From Rhodococcus globerulus NBRC 14531 (lineage in GTDB: Bacteria; Actinomycetota; Actinomycetes; Mycobacteriales; Mycobacteriaceae), in assembly GCF_001894805.1 (NCBI RefSeq), contig NZ_BCWX01000002.1:248001-312000 (forward strand): DNA of 64,000 nt, read 5' to 3'. The notes below the pieces were generated by a model. It ran no database searches. It saw only the letters and a list, made by a program, of their open reading frames with translations, and was not told the origin of the DNA. Each line of letters starts with the position of its first letter. Position 1 is the stretch's first letter. Positions 1 to 8,190 of this stretch are shown here, in pieces. The translations under genes and the position numbers were made by a program.

Positions 1-378
1 CTCCATGTGAGGGCAGAGGTTGTATCGGCCGGATTTCGATTCCGAACTGGTCGGATCGGGCTTCTGCGGCTCGATGGAGACCCGTTGTCCGATTCGACGG
101 GGATCAACGCCGTCCCCGACGGCTGCGATCCGACCTGACGCCTCGTGCCCGAGAACGAGGGGAGCGTCGACCACGTAGGGGCCGATGCGGCCTTCGCGAA
201 AATAGTGGGCGTCCGATCCGCATACGCCAACCGCATGGACGCGGACGAGCACTTCGCCAGGCCTGGGCGACGGTCGTGGTCTTTCCTCCATCTGCATCTT
301 TCCGACTGAAATAAGGACATTTGCCCGAATTGTCGCAGGTAGATCGATGGATTCACCGGAAACTGTTGTGTGGGTCAC
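1..378 (-). CDS. Zinc-dependent polyol (sorbitol/xylitol-type) dehydrogenase, N-terminal part only
   Basis: The gene starts at a GTG (376-378) and runs off the left edge of the window; 126 codons are visible. They hold the GroES-like N-terminal domain of the medium-chain dehydrogenase/reductase family: the catalytic-zinc pattern GVCGSDAHYF (about residues 51-60), then PLVLGHEASG (about 73-82) and DPRRIGQRVSIEP. The SDAHYF plus GHEASG pattern is that of sorbitol, xylitol and L-arabinitol dehydrogenases, which oxidise a sugar alcohol to a ketose with NAD+. It is divergent from a SorC regulator followed by a polyol-type ABC importer and a sugar kinase, which supports a role in polyol catabolism (inference). 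The exact substrate cannot be told. Confidence 0.88.
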   Translation of the reverse strand, partial: MTHTTVSGESIDLPATIRANVLISVGKMQMEERPRPSPRPGEVLVRVHAVGVCGSDAHYFREGRIGPYVVDAPLVLGHEASGRIAAVGDGVDPRRIGQRVSIEPQKPDPTSSESKSGRYNLCPHME

Positions 379-471
379 AACGTAGATGTTAGCTTAATGA
401 GCATAAGAACATCTAGTGAGCATTTGCTCACGACCAAAAGAATCAACCAAAAGAATCAACGAGGAGAACGC
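379..471. promoter_or_regulatory. Divergent promoter region with candidate SorC operator
   Basis: The 93 bases between the divergent dehydrogenase and sorC-type gene contain a perfect inverted repeat, GTGAGCA-TT-TGCTCAC (416-431). A further TGAGCAT (398-404) repeats the left arm (417-423) 19 bases upstream, so the two half-sites lie about two helical turns apart. This is a natural candidate for the operator of the adjacent SorC-family regulator, controlling both directions. The site is seen directly; its function is inferred. Confidence 0.6.
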
Positions 472-1470
472 GTGAACCAGTCGGCTCAGCCAACGGGACT
501 CAAGACGTCGAAAACGCCGGCGTCCGAGGATGTCCGACTCGCGCTGCGTGCGGCAACGATGTATCACCTCGAAGGTGCTACTCAGGCGGAGATCGCGGCA
601 AAACTCGGTGTCTCGAGGCCGACTGCGGGCCGCTTGCTAGCTCGGGCGCGGTCGCAAGGCTTGGTCAGGGTCGAGATCTTGGTTCCGCCGGAGTTGGAAG
701 GTTCGGTGAACACGGAATTGGAGTCCGAGCTCGAGAAGCGTTTCGGCCTGGCGGAAGTTTTGGTTGTCCCCGAAGCGAATTCGGATTCAGACGATCCCGA
801 CTACGATGCGTTGGGCCGTCGCGCTGCTGACGTGCTGGTTCGGCGTCTGCAGCCGTCGAGCGTTCTCGGATTCACGTGGGGGCCGGAAACCGTTGCAGTA
901 GCGGGTTCTTTGCCGGACCGGGCGGCAAAGTGCTCGGCTGTGGTACAACTTGACGGCTCCATGACGGTGACCGACTATCAAACCGGCGTTGACTTCACTA
1001 TCGGCCGATGTGCACAACAGTTGCAGGCCAATCCGATTCGCCTCAATGCTCCGTTGTACGCCGATCCGGCGACTGTGGAGTCGATGCAAAACGATTCGGT
1101 CATATCAAAGGCGCTGCAAGCTGGAACCGATTCCGACATCATGGTTTTCGGTGTTGGCGCCGTATCCACGGCCACCACGTTGTTTGCCGGTAGCTTTGTC
1201 GACTCGACCATGCTGGACGAGTTGGAAAGTCGCGGCGCGGTCGGCGAAATCGGGGGCCGTTTCTACACGATCGACGGAACTCCAGTGGAGGGGCCACTAC
1301 CCGAGCGCACGGTATCCGTATCGCTCGACGCAGTGAAATCCTGTGATCAGACCATTCTGATTTCGGGGGGAACACACAAACGCCAGGCCGTTCTGGGCGC
1401 ATTGCGCGGAGGTTTGGCACACGTACTCGTCACCGATGTCGAGTGCGCCCAGTGGCTGCTCGAAAGCTAG
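472..1470 (+). CDS. SorC/DeoR-family sugar-responsive transcriptional regulator
   Basis: 332 residues from the GTG at 472, chosen because GAGGAG lies just upstream (about 461-466); the open frame extends further up to 370 but that part would overlap the divergent gene's start and the operator. N-terminal helix-turn-helix at about residues 30-60 (ATQAEIAAKLGVSRPTAGRL), followed by the long sugar-binding domain typical of the SorC family, with the conserved LGFTWGPETVA and GVGAVSTATT stretches. SorC proteins bind phosphorylated sugars and repress or activate nearby catabolic operons. It sits 61 bases upstream of a polyol-type ABC importer and probably controls both that operon and the divergent dehydrogenase. 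Effector unknown. Confidence 0.9.
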   Translation: MNQSAQPTGLKTSKTPASEDVRLALRAATMYHLEGATQAEIAAKLGVSRPTAGRLLARARSQGLVRVEILVPPELEGSVNTELESELEKRFGLAEVLVVPEANSDSDDPDYDALGRRAADVLVRRLQPSSVLGFTWGPETVAVAGSLPDRAAKCSAVVQLDGSMTVTDYQTGVDFTIGRCAQQLQANPIRLNAPLYADPATVESMQNDSVISKALQAGTDSDIMVFGVGAVSTATTLFAGSFVDSTMLDELESRGAVGEIGGRFYTIDGTPVEGPLPERTVSVSLDAVKSCDQTILISGGTHKRQAVLGALRGGLAHVLVTDVECAQWLLES

Positions 1471-1531
1471 CTCTCACGAGTTCTGCCGGCTGAGCGTGCA
1501 ACTGACACGTGAGTGTGAAGGAAGGTAATCC

Positions 1532-2884
1532 GTGAAAACAGGAAGACGAGTGTGGGGCGCTGCTGCTGCGGCTCTCTGCCTCCTGGTGTCGGGATGTGCG
1601 GGTGCGGGCGCACTCGGTGGTTCCGGCGAACGAACCGTCACCATTGCGATGGTGTCGAACTCACAGATGCAGGACGCCATCAAATTGGCACCCGCTTTCG
1701 AAGCCGAGAACCCGGGGATCGACCTCAAGTTCGTCAGCCTCTCCGAGAATCAGGCGCGCGCCAAGATCACGGCATCGACGGCTACGGGCGGCGGTGAATT
1801 CGATGTAGTCATGATCAGCAACTACGAGACGCCGCAATGGGCTGCCAATGGTTGGCTCGTGAATTTGTCCGAGTATGCCAATGCCACACCGGGTTACGAC
1901 GAAAACGACTTCATTCCGTCCATCAAGACGTCCCTGTCCTACGAGGACAGCATGTACGCCGTTCCGTTCTACGGTGAGTCGTCGTTCCTGATGTATCGCA
2001 AAGACTTGTTCGACCAGGCCGGCATCACGGTTCCCGAAGATCCGACGTGGCAGGAAGTTGCCGGTTGGGCAGAGCAGTTCGACAACCCAGACGCCAAGAT
2101 GTCGGGCATCTGCCTTCGCGGAAAGCCTGGCTGGGGCGAGGTCCTCGCACCACTGAACACCGTGATCAACACCTTCGGAGGTCGCTGGTACGACGAAGAC
2201 TGGAATGCTCAGCTGACCAGTCCGCAGGTGGAAGACGCCGTTCAGTTCTACGTGGACACCGTCACGGAACATGGTCAACCAGGACCCGCGACCAGTGGAT
2301 TCGGTGAGTGCGCAACACAATTCGCGCAGGGCAATACCGCAATGTGGTACGACGCGACGTCGGCGGTGTCGGTTCTCGAAGATCCCGCGTCGTCGAAGGT
2401 GTTCGGAAACATCGGCTACGCCAAGGCTCCGAAGGTCGAGAAATCAGATCCAGGATGGCTCTACACGTGGGCGCTCGGGATCCCGGAGTCGGCCCAGAAC
2501 AAGGACGATGCGTGGAAGTTCATCTCGTGGATGACAAACAAGGATTACATCCAGCGAGTCGGCACGGAGCTCGGCTGGTCGAGGGTGCCGCCGGGAAGTC
2601 GTCTTTCGACGTACGAGATTCCGGAGTATCAGGAAGCCTCCAAGGCATTCGGTGAAATCACCCTCGAATCGATCAACAACGCAGATCCGAAAAACCCTAC
2701 AGTGCAACCGGTTCCGTACACCGGAGTCCAGTTCCTCACCATTCCTGAGTTCCAGGATCTGGGCACTCGCGTCAGCCAGCAGATCAGCGCTGCCATCGCG
2801 GGTCAGAAGAGTGTGAAAGAAGCACTCGAACAATCGCAGCAGTATGCCGAGGTGGTCGGCAAGACCTATCAGGAGAACCGATGA
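1532..2884 (+). CDS. ABC transporter sugar-alcohol-binding lipoprotein (SmoE-like)
   Basis: 450 residues from GTG 1532 with GAAGGAA upstream. The N-terminus is a lipoprotein signal: basic MKTGRR, hydrophobic stretch and lipobox LVSGC with Cys22, so the mature protein is tethered outside the membrane. The rest is a family 1 extracellular solute-binding protein; PFYGESSFLMYRKDLF, the TWQEV/AGWAEQF region and the long LYTWALGIP segment are typical of sorbitol/mannitol-binding SmoE relatives. It captures the substrate and hands it to the two permeases encoded directly downstream; its stop overlaps the next start by 4 bases (ATGA). Polyol specificity is inferred from family resemblance and from the neighbouring dehydrogenase and PfkB kinase. 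Confidence 0.9.
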   Translation: MKTGRRVWGAAAAALCLLVSGCAGAGALGGSGERTVTIAMVSNSQMQDAIKLAPAFEAENPGIDLKFVSLSENQARAKITASTATGGGEFDVVMISNYETPQWAANGWLVNLSEYANATPGYDENDFIPSIKTSLSYEDSMYAVPFYGESSFLMYRKDLFDQAGITVPEDPTWQEVAGWAEQFDNPDAKMSGICLRGKPGWGEVLAPLNTVINTFGGRWYDEDWNAQLTSPQVEDAVQFYVDTVTEHGQPGPATSGFGECATQFAQGNTAMWYDATSAVSVLEDPASSKVFGNIGYAKAPKVEKSDPGWLYTWALGIPESAQNKDDAWKFISWMTNKDYIQRVGTELGWSRVPPGSRLSTYEIPEYQEASKAFGEITLESINNADPKNPTVQPVPYTGVQFLTIPEFQDLGTRVSQQISAAIAGQKSVKEALEQSQQYAEVVGKTYQENR

Positions 2885-3831
2885 CTACGGTTGCTGAGCC
2901 CAGAACTGCGGTGGACGACGCGCCGCCGGTCCGAATCGACAAGAAGATCTCCCGCGCCGAGGGATGGCGTCGTCGAGGTCCGTTGTTGCCGGCGTTGATC
3001 TTCGCGATCGTCGTCACCCAGATTCCGTTCCTGTTCACGCTGTACTACTCCACGCAGTCGTGGAACCTCGTGCGGCCGGGATCACGGCATTTCAATGGGT
3101 TGGACAACTACATCGAGGTGTTCAAGGACAGTCAGTTCCGTGAGGTGGCTGTCAACACGGTCATCATGATCGTGGGAACGGTCATCGTGTCCGTGATACT
3201 CGGACTGGCGCTGGCACTGCTTCTCGACCGGGCGTTCCTCGGCCGCGGGATTGTGCGAACGCTGCTGATCACGCCGTTCCTCATCACCCCGGTCGCCGGC
3301 GCATTGCTGTGGAAGACAACGATGTTCGACCCGGTGTTCGGCATCGTGAACTTCGTTCTCCAGCCGTTCGGTGTCGGCCAGGTCGACTGGGTGAGCAAGT
3401 TCCCGCTCGCGGCAGTCATGATCAATCTGATCTGGCAGTGGACCCCGTTCATGATGTTGCTGATCCTGGCCGGGCTGCAGTCCATGCCCCGCGACATTCT
3501 CGAGGCCGCGCGAGTCGACGGCGCCAAGCCGTTTGCGATGTTCCGCGAATTGACGTTGCCGCATCTGCGCCGATTCATCGAACTCGGCGCCGTGCTCGGT
3601 GCGATCTACCTCGTGAACACCTTCGACGCGGTGTACATGATGACGGCGGGAGGGCCAGGAGTCGCCAGCTCGAACCTGCCGTTCTACATCTACCAGCGTG
3701 CGTTCCTCGGCTTCGACGTCGGTCAAGCTGCGGCGATGGGCGTCGTGACAGTGATCGCGACCATCATCGTGTCGACACTCGCGCTCCGATTGATCTTCAA
3801 GAGCTTCACCGGTAATGAGGAGGCTGCGTGA
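2881..3831 (+). CDS. ABC transporter permease, sugar/polyol importer (MalF type)
   Basis: 316 residues, about six membrane segments after a charged N-terminal tail of roughly 35 residues. The cytoplasmic EAA loop that docks onto the ATPase is clear: EAARVDGAKPFAMFRELTLP at about residues 211-230. It belongs to the binding-protein-dependent transport inner membrane family, MalF/SmoF type, and pairs with the next gene to form the channel. Start ATG overlaps the stop of the binding-protein gene; its own stop overlaps the next start by 4 bases, so the importer genes are translationally coupled. Confidence 0.92.
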   Translation: MTTVAEPRTAVDDAPPVRIDKKISRAEGWRRRGPLLPALIFAIVVTQIPFLFTLYYSTQSWNLVRPGSRHFNGLDNYIEVFKDSQFREVAVNTVIMIVGTVIVSVILGLALALLLDRAFLGRGIVRTLLITPFLITPVAGALLWKTTMFDPVFGIVNFVLQPFGVGQVDWVSKFPLAAVMINLIWQWTPFMMLLILAGLQSMPRDILEAARVDGAKPFAMFRELTLPHLRRFIELGAVLGAIYLVNTFDAVYMMTAGGPGVASSNLPFYIYQRAFLGFDVGQAAAMGVVTVIATIIVSTLALRLIFKSFTGNEEAA

Positions 3832-4697
3832 TGACTACCGTAGATACGACAAGCGCGACGACCGACAAGCCCGTAGTGAAGAAAAAGAAAAGCAGCAAGT
3901 TCAGTCCCTGGTCGGTAGTGGCGTGGATTGCCGCTCTGGGCTTCTTCTTTCCGGTCTTCTGGATGGTTCTGACGGCGTTCAAGACCGAGGCCGATGCCTA
4001 CACGGATCCGCCGAAGTTGTTCTTCACCCCGACACTCGAGCAGTTCCGTGCCGTTCTCGATTCGGGTCTGGGTACGACGCTGGCGAACTCGGCATTTGCC
4101 ACGGGAATGTCCACCATTCTTGTTCTGCTACTGGGTGTTCCAGCGGCATTTGCGCTCTCGCTTCGCCCGGTGAAGAAGACGCAAGATGTGCTGTTCTTCT
4201 TCATCAGTACCAAGATGCTTCCCGTCGTGGCAGCGATCGTGCCGCTGTACGTGATCGTCAACGACATCGGATTGCTCGACAACATCTGGGCTCTGGTCAT
4301 CCTGTACACGTCGATGAATCTGCCGATCGCTGTGTGGATGATGCGCTCGTTCTTCCTCGAAGTACCCAGCGAGCTCCTCGAAGCAGCCAGCATGGACGGC
4401 GCGAGTTTGTGGACCTCGGTTCGCGAGGTGATCTTGCCCCTGATCTCGCCCGGAATCGCTGCCACTGCGCTGATCTGCGTGATCTTCTCGTGGAACGAGT
4501 TCTTCTTCGCAGTCAACCTGACAGCTGTTCAAGCTCAGACGATTCCGGTCTTCCTGGTCGGCTTCATCACGGGCGAGGGCCTGTACTGGGCTCGCCTCTC
4601 TGCAGCAGCAACCATGGCGGCGTTGCCCGTCATCCTGGCCGGTTGGTTCGCCCAGAACAAGCTGGTGCGCGGCCTGTCCTTCGGCGCCATCAAATGA
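3828..4697 (+). CDS. ABC transporter permease, sugar/polyol importer (MalG type)
   Basis: 289 residues, six predicted membrane segments after a lysine-rich N-terminal tail (VVKKKKSSK). EAA loop: EAASMDGASLWTSVREVILP at about residues 185-204. The FFISTKMLPVVAAIVPLYVI segment is strongly reminiscent of the SmoG/MtlG mannitol-sorbitol permeases. Partner of the preceding permease; the ATPase gene follows after 45 bases. Confidence 0.92.
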   Translation: MMTTVDTTSATTDKPVVKKKKSSKFSPWSVVAWIAALGFFFPVFWMVLTAFKTEADAYTDPPKLFFTPTLEQFRAVLDSGLGTTLANSAFATGMSTILVLLLGVPAAFALSLRPVKKTQDVLFFFISTKMLPVVAAIVPLYVIVNDIGLLDNIWALVILYTSMNLPIAVWMMRSFFLEVPSELLEAASMDGASLWTSVREVILPLISPGIAATALICVIFSWNEFFFAVNLTAVQAQTIPVFLVGFITGEGLYWARLSAAATMAALPVILAGWFAQNKLVRGLSFGAIK

Positions 4698-4742
4698 CCC
4701 GGCGCAATCCACTAGTTCGCCCCACACTTTCAGGAGTTCGTC

Positions 4743-5837
4743 ATGGCTGAAATCTCTTACCGGAAAGCGTCTTGCATCTACGAAGGTGCCGGAACCCTCG
4801 CTGTCGATTCGCTCGACCTCGATATCAAGGACGGTGAGTTCATCGTCCTCGTCGGACCTTCAGGATCAGGAAAGTCGACTGCGCTGCGCATGTTGGCCGG
4901 GCTCGAGGACATCGACTCCGGTGCAATCACGATCAACGGCAAGGACATGACCGATGTCCCGTCGAAGGATCGCGACATTGCGATGGTCTTCCAGAACTAC
5001 GCCCTGTATCCCAACAAGACCGTCGGCGAGAACATGGGTTTCGCGCTGAAGATGCGTGGAGTTCCTTTGGAGGAACGAAAGAAGAAGGTTGCCGAAGCTG
5101 CAAAGCTCCTCGATCTGACGGAGTACCTGGACCGCAAGCCCGCCAAGCTGTCCGGTGGTCAGCGTCAGCGAGTTGCCATGGGACGTGCCATCGTTCGTGA
5201 GCCTCAGGTGTTCTGCATGGACGAACCGCTGTCCAACCTCGACGCGAAGCTGCGCGTCCAGACGCGTACGCAAATCGCGGCATTGCAGCGTCGACTCGGA
5301 ACCACCACCGTATACGTCACTCACGATCAGGTGGAAGCGATGACGATGGGCGATCGCGTCGCAGTGCTCAAAGGTGGTAAGTTGCAACAGTTTGCGTCAC
5401 CGACCGAGCTCTACGATCGTCCCGCAAACGCGTTTGTCGCCGGTTTCATCGGATCGCCGGGAATGAACCTGGTGACGGCGCCCGTCACGTCCGGCGGCGT
5501 TCGATTCGGATCCGTCGACGTTCCCTTGGAGCGAGAGCAGATGACGGCAATTGCTGTCGCCGGACTGGATTCAGTCACCGTCGGAATCAGGCCGGAACAA
5601 TTCCAGGTGGTTCCCGCGGGAACCGGCATCGCCGCTCAGATCGATCTGGTCGAAGAACTGGGCAACGAGTCGTACATCTACGCCCATGTGCCGGGAACGG
5701 ATGCCGACCCGATTTCACTCGTCGCACGTACAGGTGGGCGATCTCAACTGCAGTACGGCCAGACGCTCGGGTTCGAGCGGGTAGACGGACCGGTGCACCT
5801 CTTCGACCCCACGACGGGTGAGCGCGTGGGTAACTGA
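4743..5837 (+). CDS. ABC transporter ATP-binding protein (UgpC/MalK/SmoK type)
   Basis: 364 residues. Walker A GPSGSGKST (about 38-46), Q-loop VFQNYALYP, signature LSGGQRQRVAMGRA, Walker B VFCMDEPLSNLD and switch His in VYVTHDQ are all intact. The C-terminal ~130 residues form the TOBE/regulatory region of the MalK group. It supplies ATP-driven power for the importer encoded just upstream. Unlike many actinomycetes that share one MsiK ATPase, this importer has its own dedicated subunit. A terminator-like hairpin follows, separating it from the kinase gene. Confidence 0.93.
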   Translation: MAEISYRKASCIYEGAGTLAVDSLDLDIKDGEFIVLVGPSGSGKSTALRMLAGLEDIDSGAITINGKDMTDVPSKDRDIAMVFQNYALYPNKTVGENMGFALKMRGVPLEERKKKVAEAAKLLDLTEYLDRKPAKLSGGQRQRVAMGRAIVREPQVFCMDEPLSNLDAKLRVQTRTQIAALQRRLGTTTVYVTHDQVEAMTMGDRVAVLKGGKLQQFASPTELYDRPANAFVAGFIGSPGMNLVTAPVTSGGVRFGSVDVPLEREQMTAIAVAGLDSVTVGIRPEQFQVVPAGTGIAAQIDLVEELGNESYIYAHVPGTDADPISLVARTGGRSQLQYGQTLGFERVDGPVHLFDPTTGERVGN

Positions 5838-5854
5838 GTCCCCATCCGAAATCG

Positions 5855-5896
5855 TGCCCTGCTCGGCGCTCGAACTCGATCGCGCCGAGCAGGGCA
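5855..5896 (+). terminator. Terminator-like hairpin after the ABC importer operon
   Basis: A perfect 15-bp inverted repeat (5855-5869 with 5882-5896) encloses a 12-base loop. No T-run follows, so it would be an L-shaped actinobacterial terminator or an RNA-stabilising stem; it lies between the importer and a kinase that appears to have its own promoter. Confidence 0.6.
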
Positions 5897-5917
5897 TTAC
5901 CATGATCGCCTCAAAGT

Positions 5918-5930
5918 TAAGGTCTACCGA
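5918..5930 (+). promoter_or_regulatory. Leaderless-type -10 element of the PfkB kinase gene
   Basis: TAAGGT (5918-5923) lies six bases before the ATG at 5930, so transcription would begin at or next to the start codon. No Shine-Dalgarno sequence is present. Same arrangement as several other genes in the window. Confidence 0.5.
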
Positions 5931-6841
5931 TGAGTGATACCCGAAATCGATCCGTCGTGGTGTGTGGTGAGGGACTGGTCGACCTGGTGCCGGTGGGGGA
6001 GAACTTCTCACCCAAGCTCGGCGGCGGACCGTTCAACGTCGCACTCGCGTTGGGCAGACTCGGGTCGGCCGTCGGGTTTGTCTCCCGATTGTCGTCCGAC
6101 GCGTTCGGTGATCGCATGATCGACTCGCTGACCGCGTCGGGCGTGGACACCAGTGCCGTGGAACGGGGTCCGGAGCCGACCACACTTGCCGTCGTCAATC
6201 TTTCCGACGACGGTAGCGCCCGGTACAGCTTCTATCTGGAGGGGACAGCGGATCGGCTTTTCAGTGCGCCGGAACTTCCCGACGCCCGCGCATTCTCGTT
6301 CGGAACCCTCTCGCTGGTCTTGGAACCCGGAGCGTCGGCGTACGAAGCGTTGCTGTTCGAGGCGCATCGACGCGGACGACTCACCATGGTGGACCCCAAT
6401 ATTCGACCGGCCGTCATCAGCGACCCCGACGCGTACCGTCGACGGTTCCGCACCTGGTTGCCGTCCATCGACATTCTCAAAGTGAGCGACGACGACGCGG
6501 CGTGGCTGGGTTCGGTCGACGGTCGTGAGTGGCTGGCCGACGGTGTCGGAGCAATCTTGTTGACGCGAGGCGGCGATGGATTGACAGTGCTGACATCGGG
6601 ATTCGAGGTTTCGGTACCGGCGCCGACGGTTCGCGTCGCCGACACCATCGGAGCGGGGGACACGGTGCACGGCGCTCTGTTGGCTTACTTGGAGCGCCAC
6701 GACGCACTCGATCCGGCAGCTGTTCGCAGCTTCACGGAACCTCAATGGCAGGCGGCGCTGGAGTTTGCGGCGCGTGCGGCTGCCGTCACGGTGTCACGAC
6801 CCGGCGCGGACCCGCCGTGGTCGGCAGAGTTGTCCCACTGA
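5930..6841 (+). CDS. PfkB-family carbohydrate kinase (fructokinase-like)
   Basis: 303 residues. N-terminal PfkB signature GGPFNVALALGRLG (about residues 27-40) and the C-terminal anion-hole/catalytic signature DTIGAGDTVHGALL (about 237-250) with the base Asp of GAGD intact. Length is standard for ribokinase/fructokinase relatives. Given the adjacent polyol importer and divergent polyol dehydrogenase, the simplest reading is that the imported sugar alcohol is oxidised to a ketose and phosphorylated here; fructose is the likely but unproven substrate. The ATG at 5930 has no ribosome site but has a -10-like hexamer at leaderless distance. The stop codon lies inside a 13-bp tandem repeat (see that entry). 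Confidence 0.88.
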   Translation: MSDTRNRSVVVCGEGLVDLVPVGENFSPKLGGGPFNVALALGRLGSAVGFVSRLSSDAFGDRMIDSLTASGVDTSAVERGPEPTTLAVVNLSDDGSARYSFYLEGTADRLFSAPELPDARAFSFGTLSLVLEPGASAYEALLFEAHRRGRLTMVDPNIRPAVISDPDAYRRRFRTWLPSIDILKVSDDDAAWLGSVDGREWLADGVGAILLTRGGDGLTVLTSGFEVSVPAPTVRVADTIGAGDTVHGALLAYLERHDALDPAAVRSFTEPQWQAALEFAARAAAVTVSRPGADPPWSAELSH

Positions 6842-6865
6842 GTTGTCCCACTGAGTTGTCCCACT
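6827..6865. repeat. 13-bp tandem repeat (3 copies) giving a stop codon in all three frames
   Basis: GAGTTGTCCCACT is repeated exactly three times. Because 13 is not a multiple of three, the TGA formed at each copy junction (6839, 6852, 6865) falls in a different frame. The first is the real stop of the PfkB kinase gene; the other two would catch frameshifted ribosomes. Confidence 0.9.
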
Positions 6866-6971
6866 GAGCGGGCCGATACCGAAATACCCGGCACGTGTTT
6901 TCCCTGCTCAATTGGACGTCTGACCTGCGGCACGAAAACTTTCGTTAGAACACGTTCCAATTTCCGCTATT

Positions 6972-6987
6972 TGTGGCTATGGTCACA
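6972..6987. promoter_or_regulatory. Candidate CRP/GlxR-type site upstream of the nicotinoprotein alcohol dehydrogenase
   Basis: TGTGGCTATGGTCACA reads TGTG-N7-TCACA, one base short of the palindromic CRP/GlxR consensus TGTGA-N6-TCACA, 40 bases before the start codon at 7027. An AT-rich stretch (6937-6971) precedes it. The match is seen; regulation is inferred. Confidence 0.4.
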
Positions 6988-7026
6988 GTGATAGATGCGG
7001 GTGTGCGAATGAAAGGGTGAACTGAC

Positions 7027-8154
7027 GTGAAGACCAAGGGTGCAATCCTGTGGGGCCTGGGCGAGAAATGGTCCGTCGAGGAGATCGAGATCGGCGATCC
7101 GGTAGCCGGCGAAGTCCAGATCCGCATGGAAGCGGCCGGAATGTGCCACTCCGATCACCACATCGTCACCGGCGCCACGCCGATGCCGTCGTTCCCTGTG
7201 ATGGGCGGCCACGAAGGCTCGGGCGTCATCACCAAACTCGGCCCCGAGGTCTCAGGTCTCGAGGTCGGCGACCACGTCGTGCTGTCCTTCATCCCGGCAT
7301 GTGGAACCTGTCCCGCGTGTTCGGCCGGACATCAGAATCTCTGCGACCTCGGCATGGGACTCCTCAGCGGTCAGGCAATCAGTGACGGCACGTACCGAAT
7401 TCAGGCTCGCGGCGAGAACGTGATCCCGATGTGCTTGCTGGGAACGTTTGCGCCGTACATGGTGGTGAACCAGTCCTCGGTGGTGAAGATCGACAAGGAC
7501 ATTCCGTTCGAGGTTGCCGCGCTTGTCGGTTGCGGCGTTCCCACCGGTTGGGGATCGGCGACGCACATTGCCGACGTCAAGCCAGGCGAGGATGTTGTCA
7601 TCATGGGCGTCGGCGGCGTGGGAATCAGTGCGCTGCAGGGCGCCGTCGCATCCGGTGCGCGGTACGTCTTTGCCATCGACCCGGTGCCGTGGAAGCGTGA
7701 GCAGGCTCTGAAGTTCGGTGCCACCCACGCGTTCGAGAGTGCCGCTGCGGCAATTCAACCCATCATCGAGGCGACACACGGACGGATGGCGCAGAAGACC
7801 ATCATCACTGTCGGTGAGATGAAGGGCGAATACGTCGAAGAGGCGATGATCCTTACGGCCAAGGCCGGACGTTGTGTTGTCACTGCGATGGGGCATCTGA
7901 CGGACATGGACGTCAAGCTCAATCTGTTCCTGATGTCGATGCTGCAGAAGGACCTCCAGGGCAACATCTTCGGCGGCGGCAACGCCCGCCAGGACGTTCC
8001 GAACCTGCTCGCGATGTACAAGGCGGGCAAGCTCAACCTCGACGACATGGTCACCCGCACGTACACCCTCGAAGGTGTCAACGACGGCTACCAGGACATG
8101 CTGGACGGCAAGAATATCCGCGGCGTGATCCGTTACACCGAAGCGGACTGGTGA
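7027..8154 (+). CDS. NDMA-type nicotinoprotein zinc alcohol dehydrogenase
   Basis: 375 residues, full length. Catalytic zinc ligands in GMCHSDHH (Cys40) and GGHEGSG (His62), structural zinc cysteines C92, C95, C98 and C106 in the CGTCPAC...C cluster, and the nucleotide-binding GVGGVG at about residue 196. The MKTKGAILWGLGEKWSVEEI start and overall pattern match the actinobacterial NDMA-dependent alcohol dehydrogenases, which keep NAD(H) bound and pass electrons to an artificial or unknown acceptor. Start ATG... is GTG at 7027 with only a weak ribosome site (AAGGGTGAAC). Preceded by a CRP/GlxR-like site. Substrates in this family are primary alcohols and aldehydes; the physiological one here is not evident. 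Confidence 0.88.
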   Translation: MKTKGAILWGLGEKWSVEEIEIGDPVAGEVQIRMEAAGMCHSDHHIVTGATPMPSFPVMGGHEGSGVITKLGPEVSGLEVGDHVVLSFIPACGTCPACSAGHQNLCDLGMGLLSGQAISDGTYRIQARGENVIPMCLLGTFAPYMVVNQSSVVKIDKDIPFEVAALVGCGVPTGWGSATHIADVKPGEDVVIMGVGGVGISALQGAVASGARYVFAIDPVPWKREQALKFGATHAFESAAAAIQPIIEATHGRMAQKTIITVGEMKGEYVEEAMILTAKAGRCVVTAMGHLTDMDVKLNLFLMSMLQKDLQGNIFGGGNARQDVPNLLAMYKAGKLNLDDMVTRTYTLEGVNDGYQDMLDGKNIRGVIRYTEADW

Positions 8155-8190
8155 TCTACAGCTGAATTCGTGGGCCAGTAGTCTGATCGG

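Noticed and set aside
1661-2320. 219-codon minus-strand open frame inside the solute-binding protein gene
   Set aside because: Shadow of the conserved binding-protein frame.
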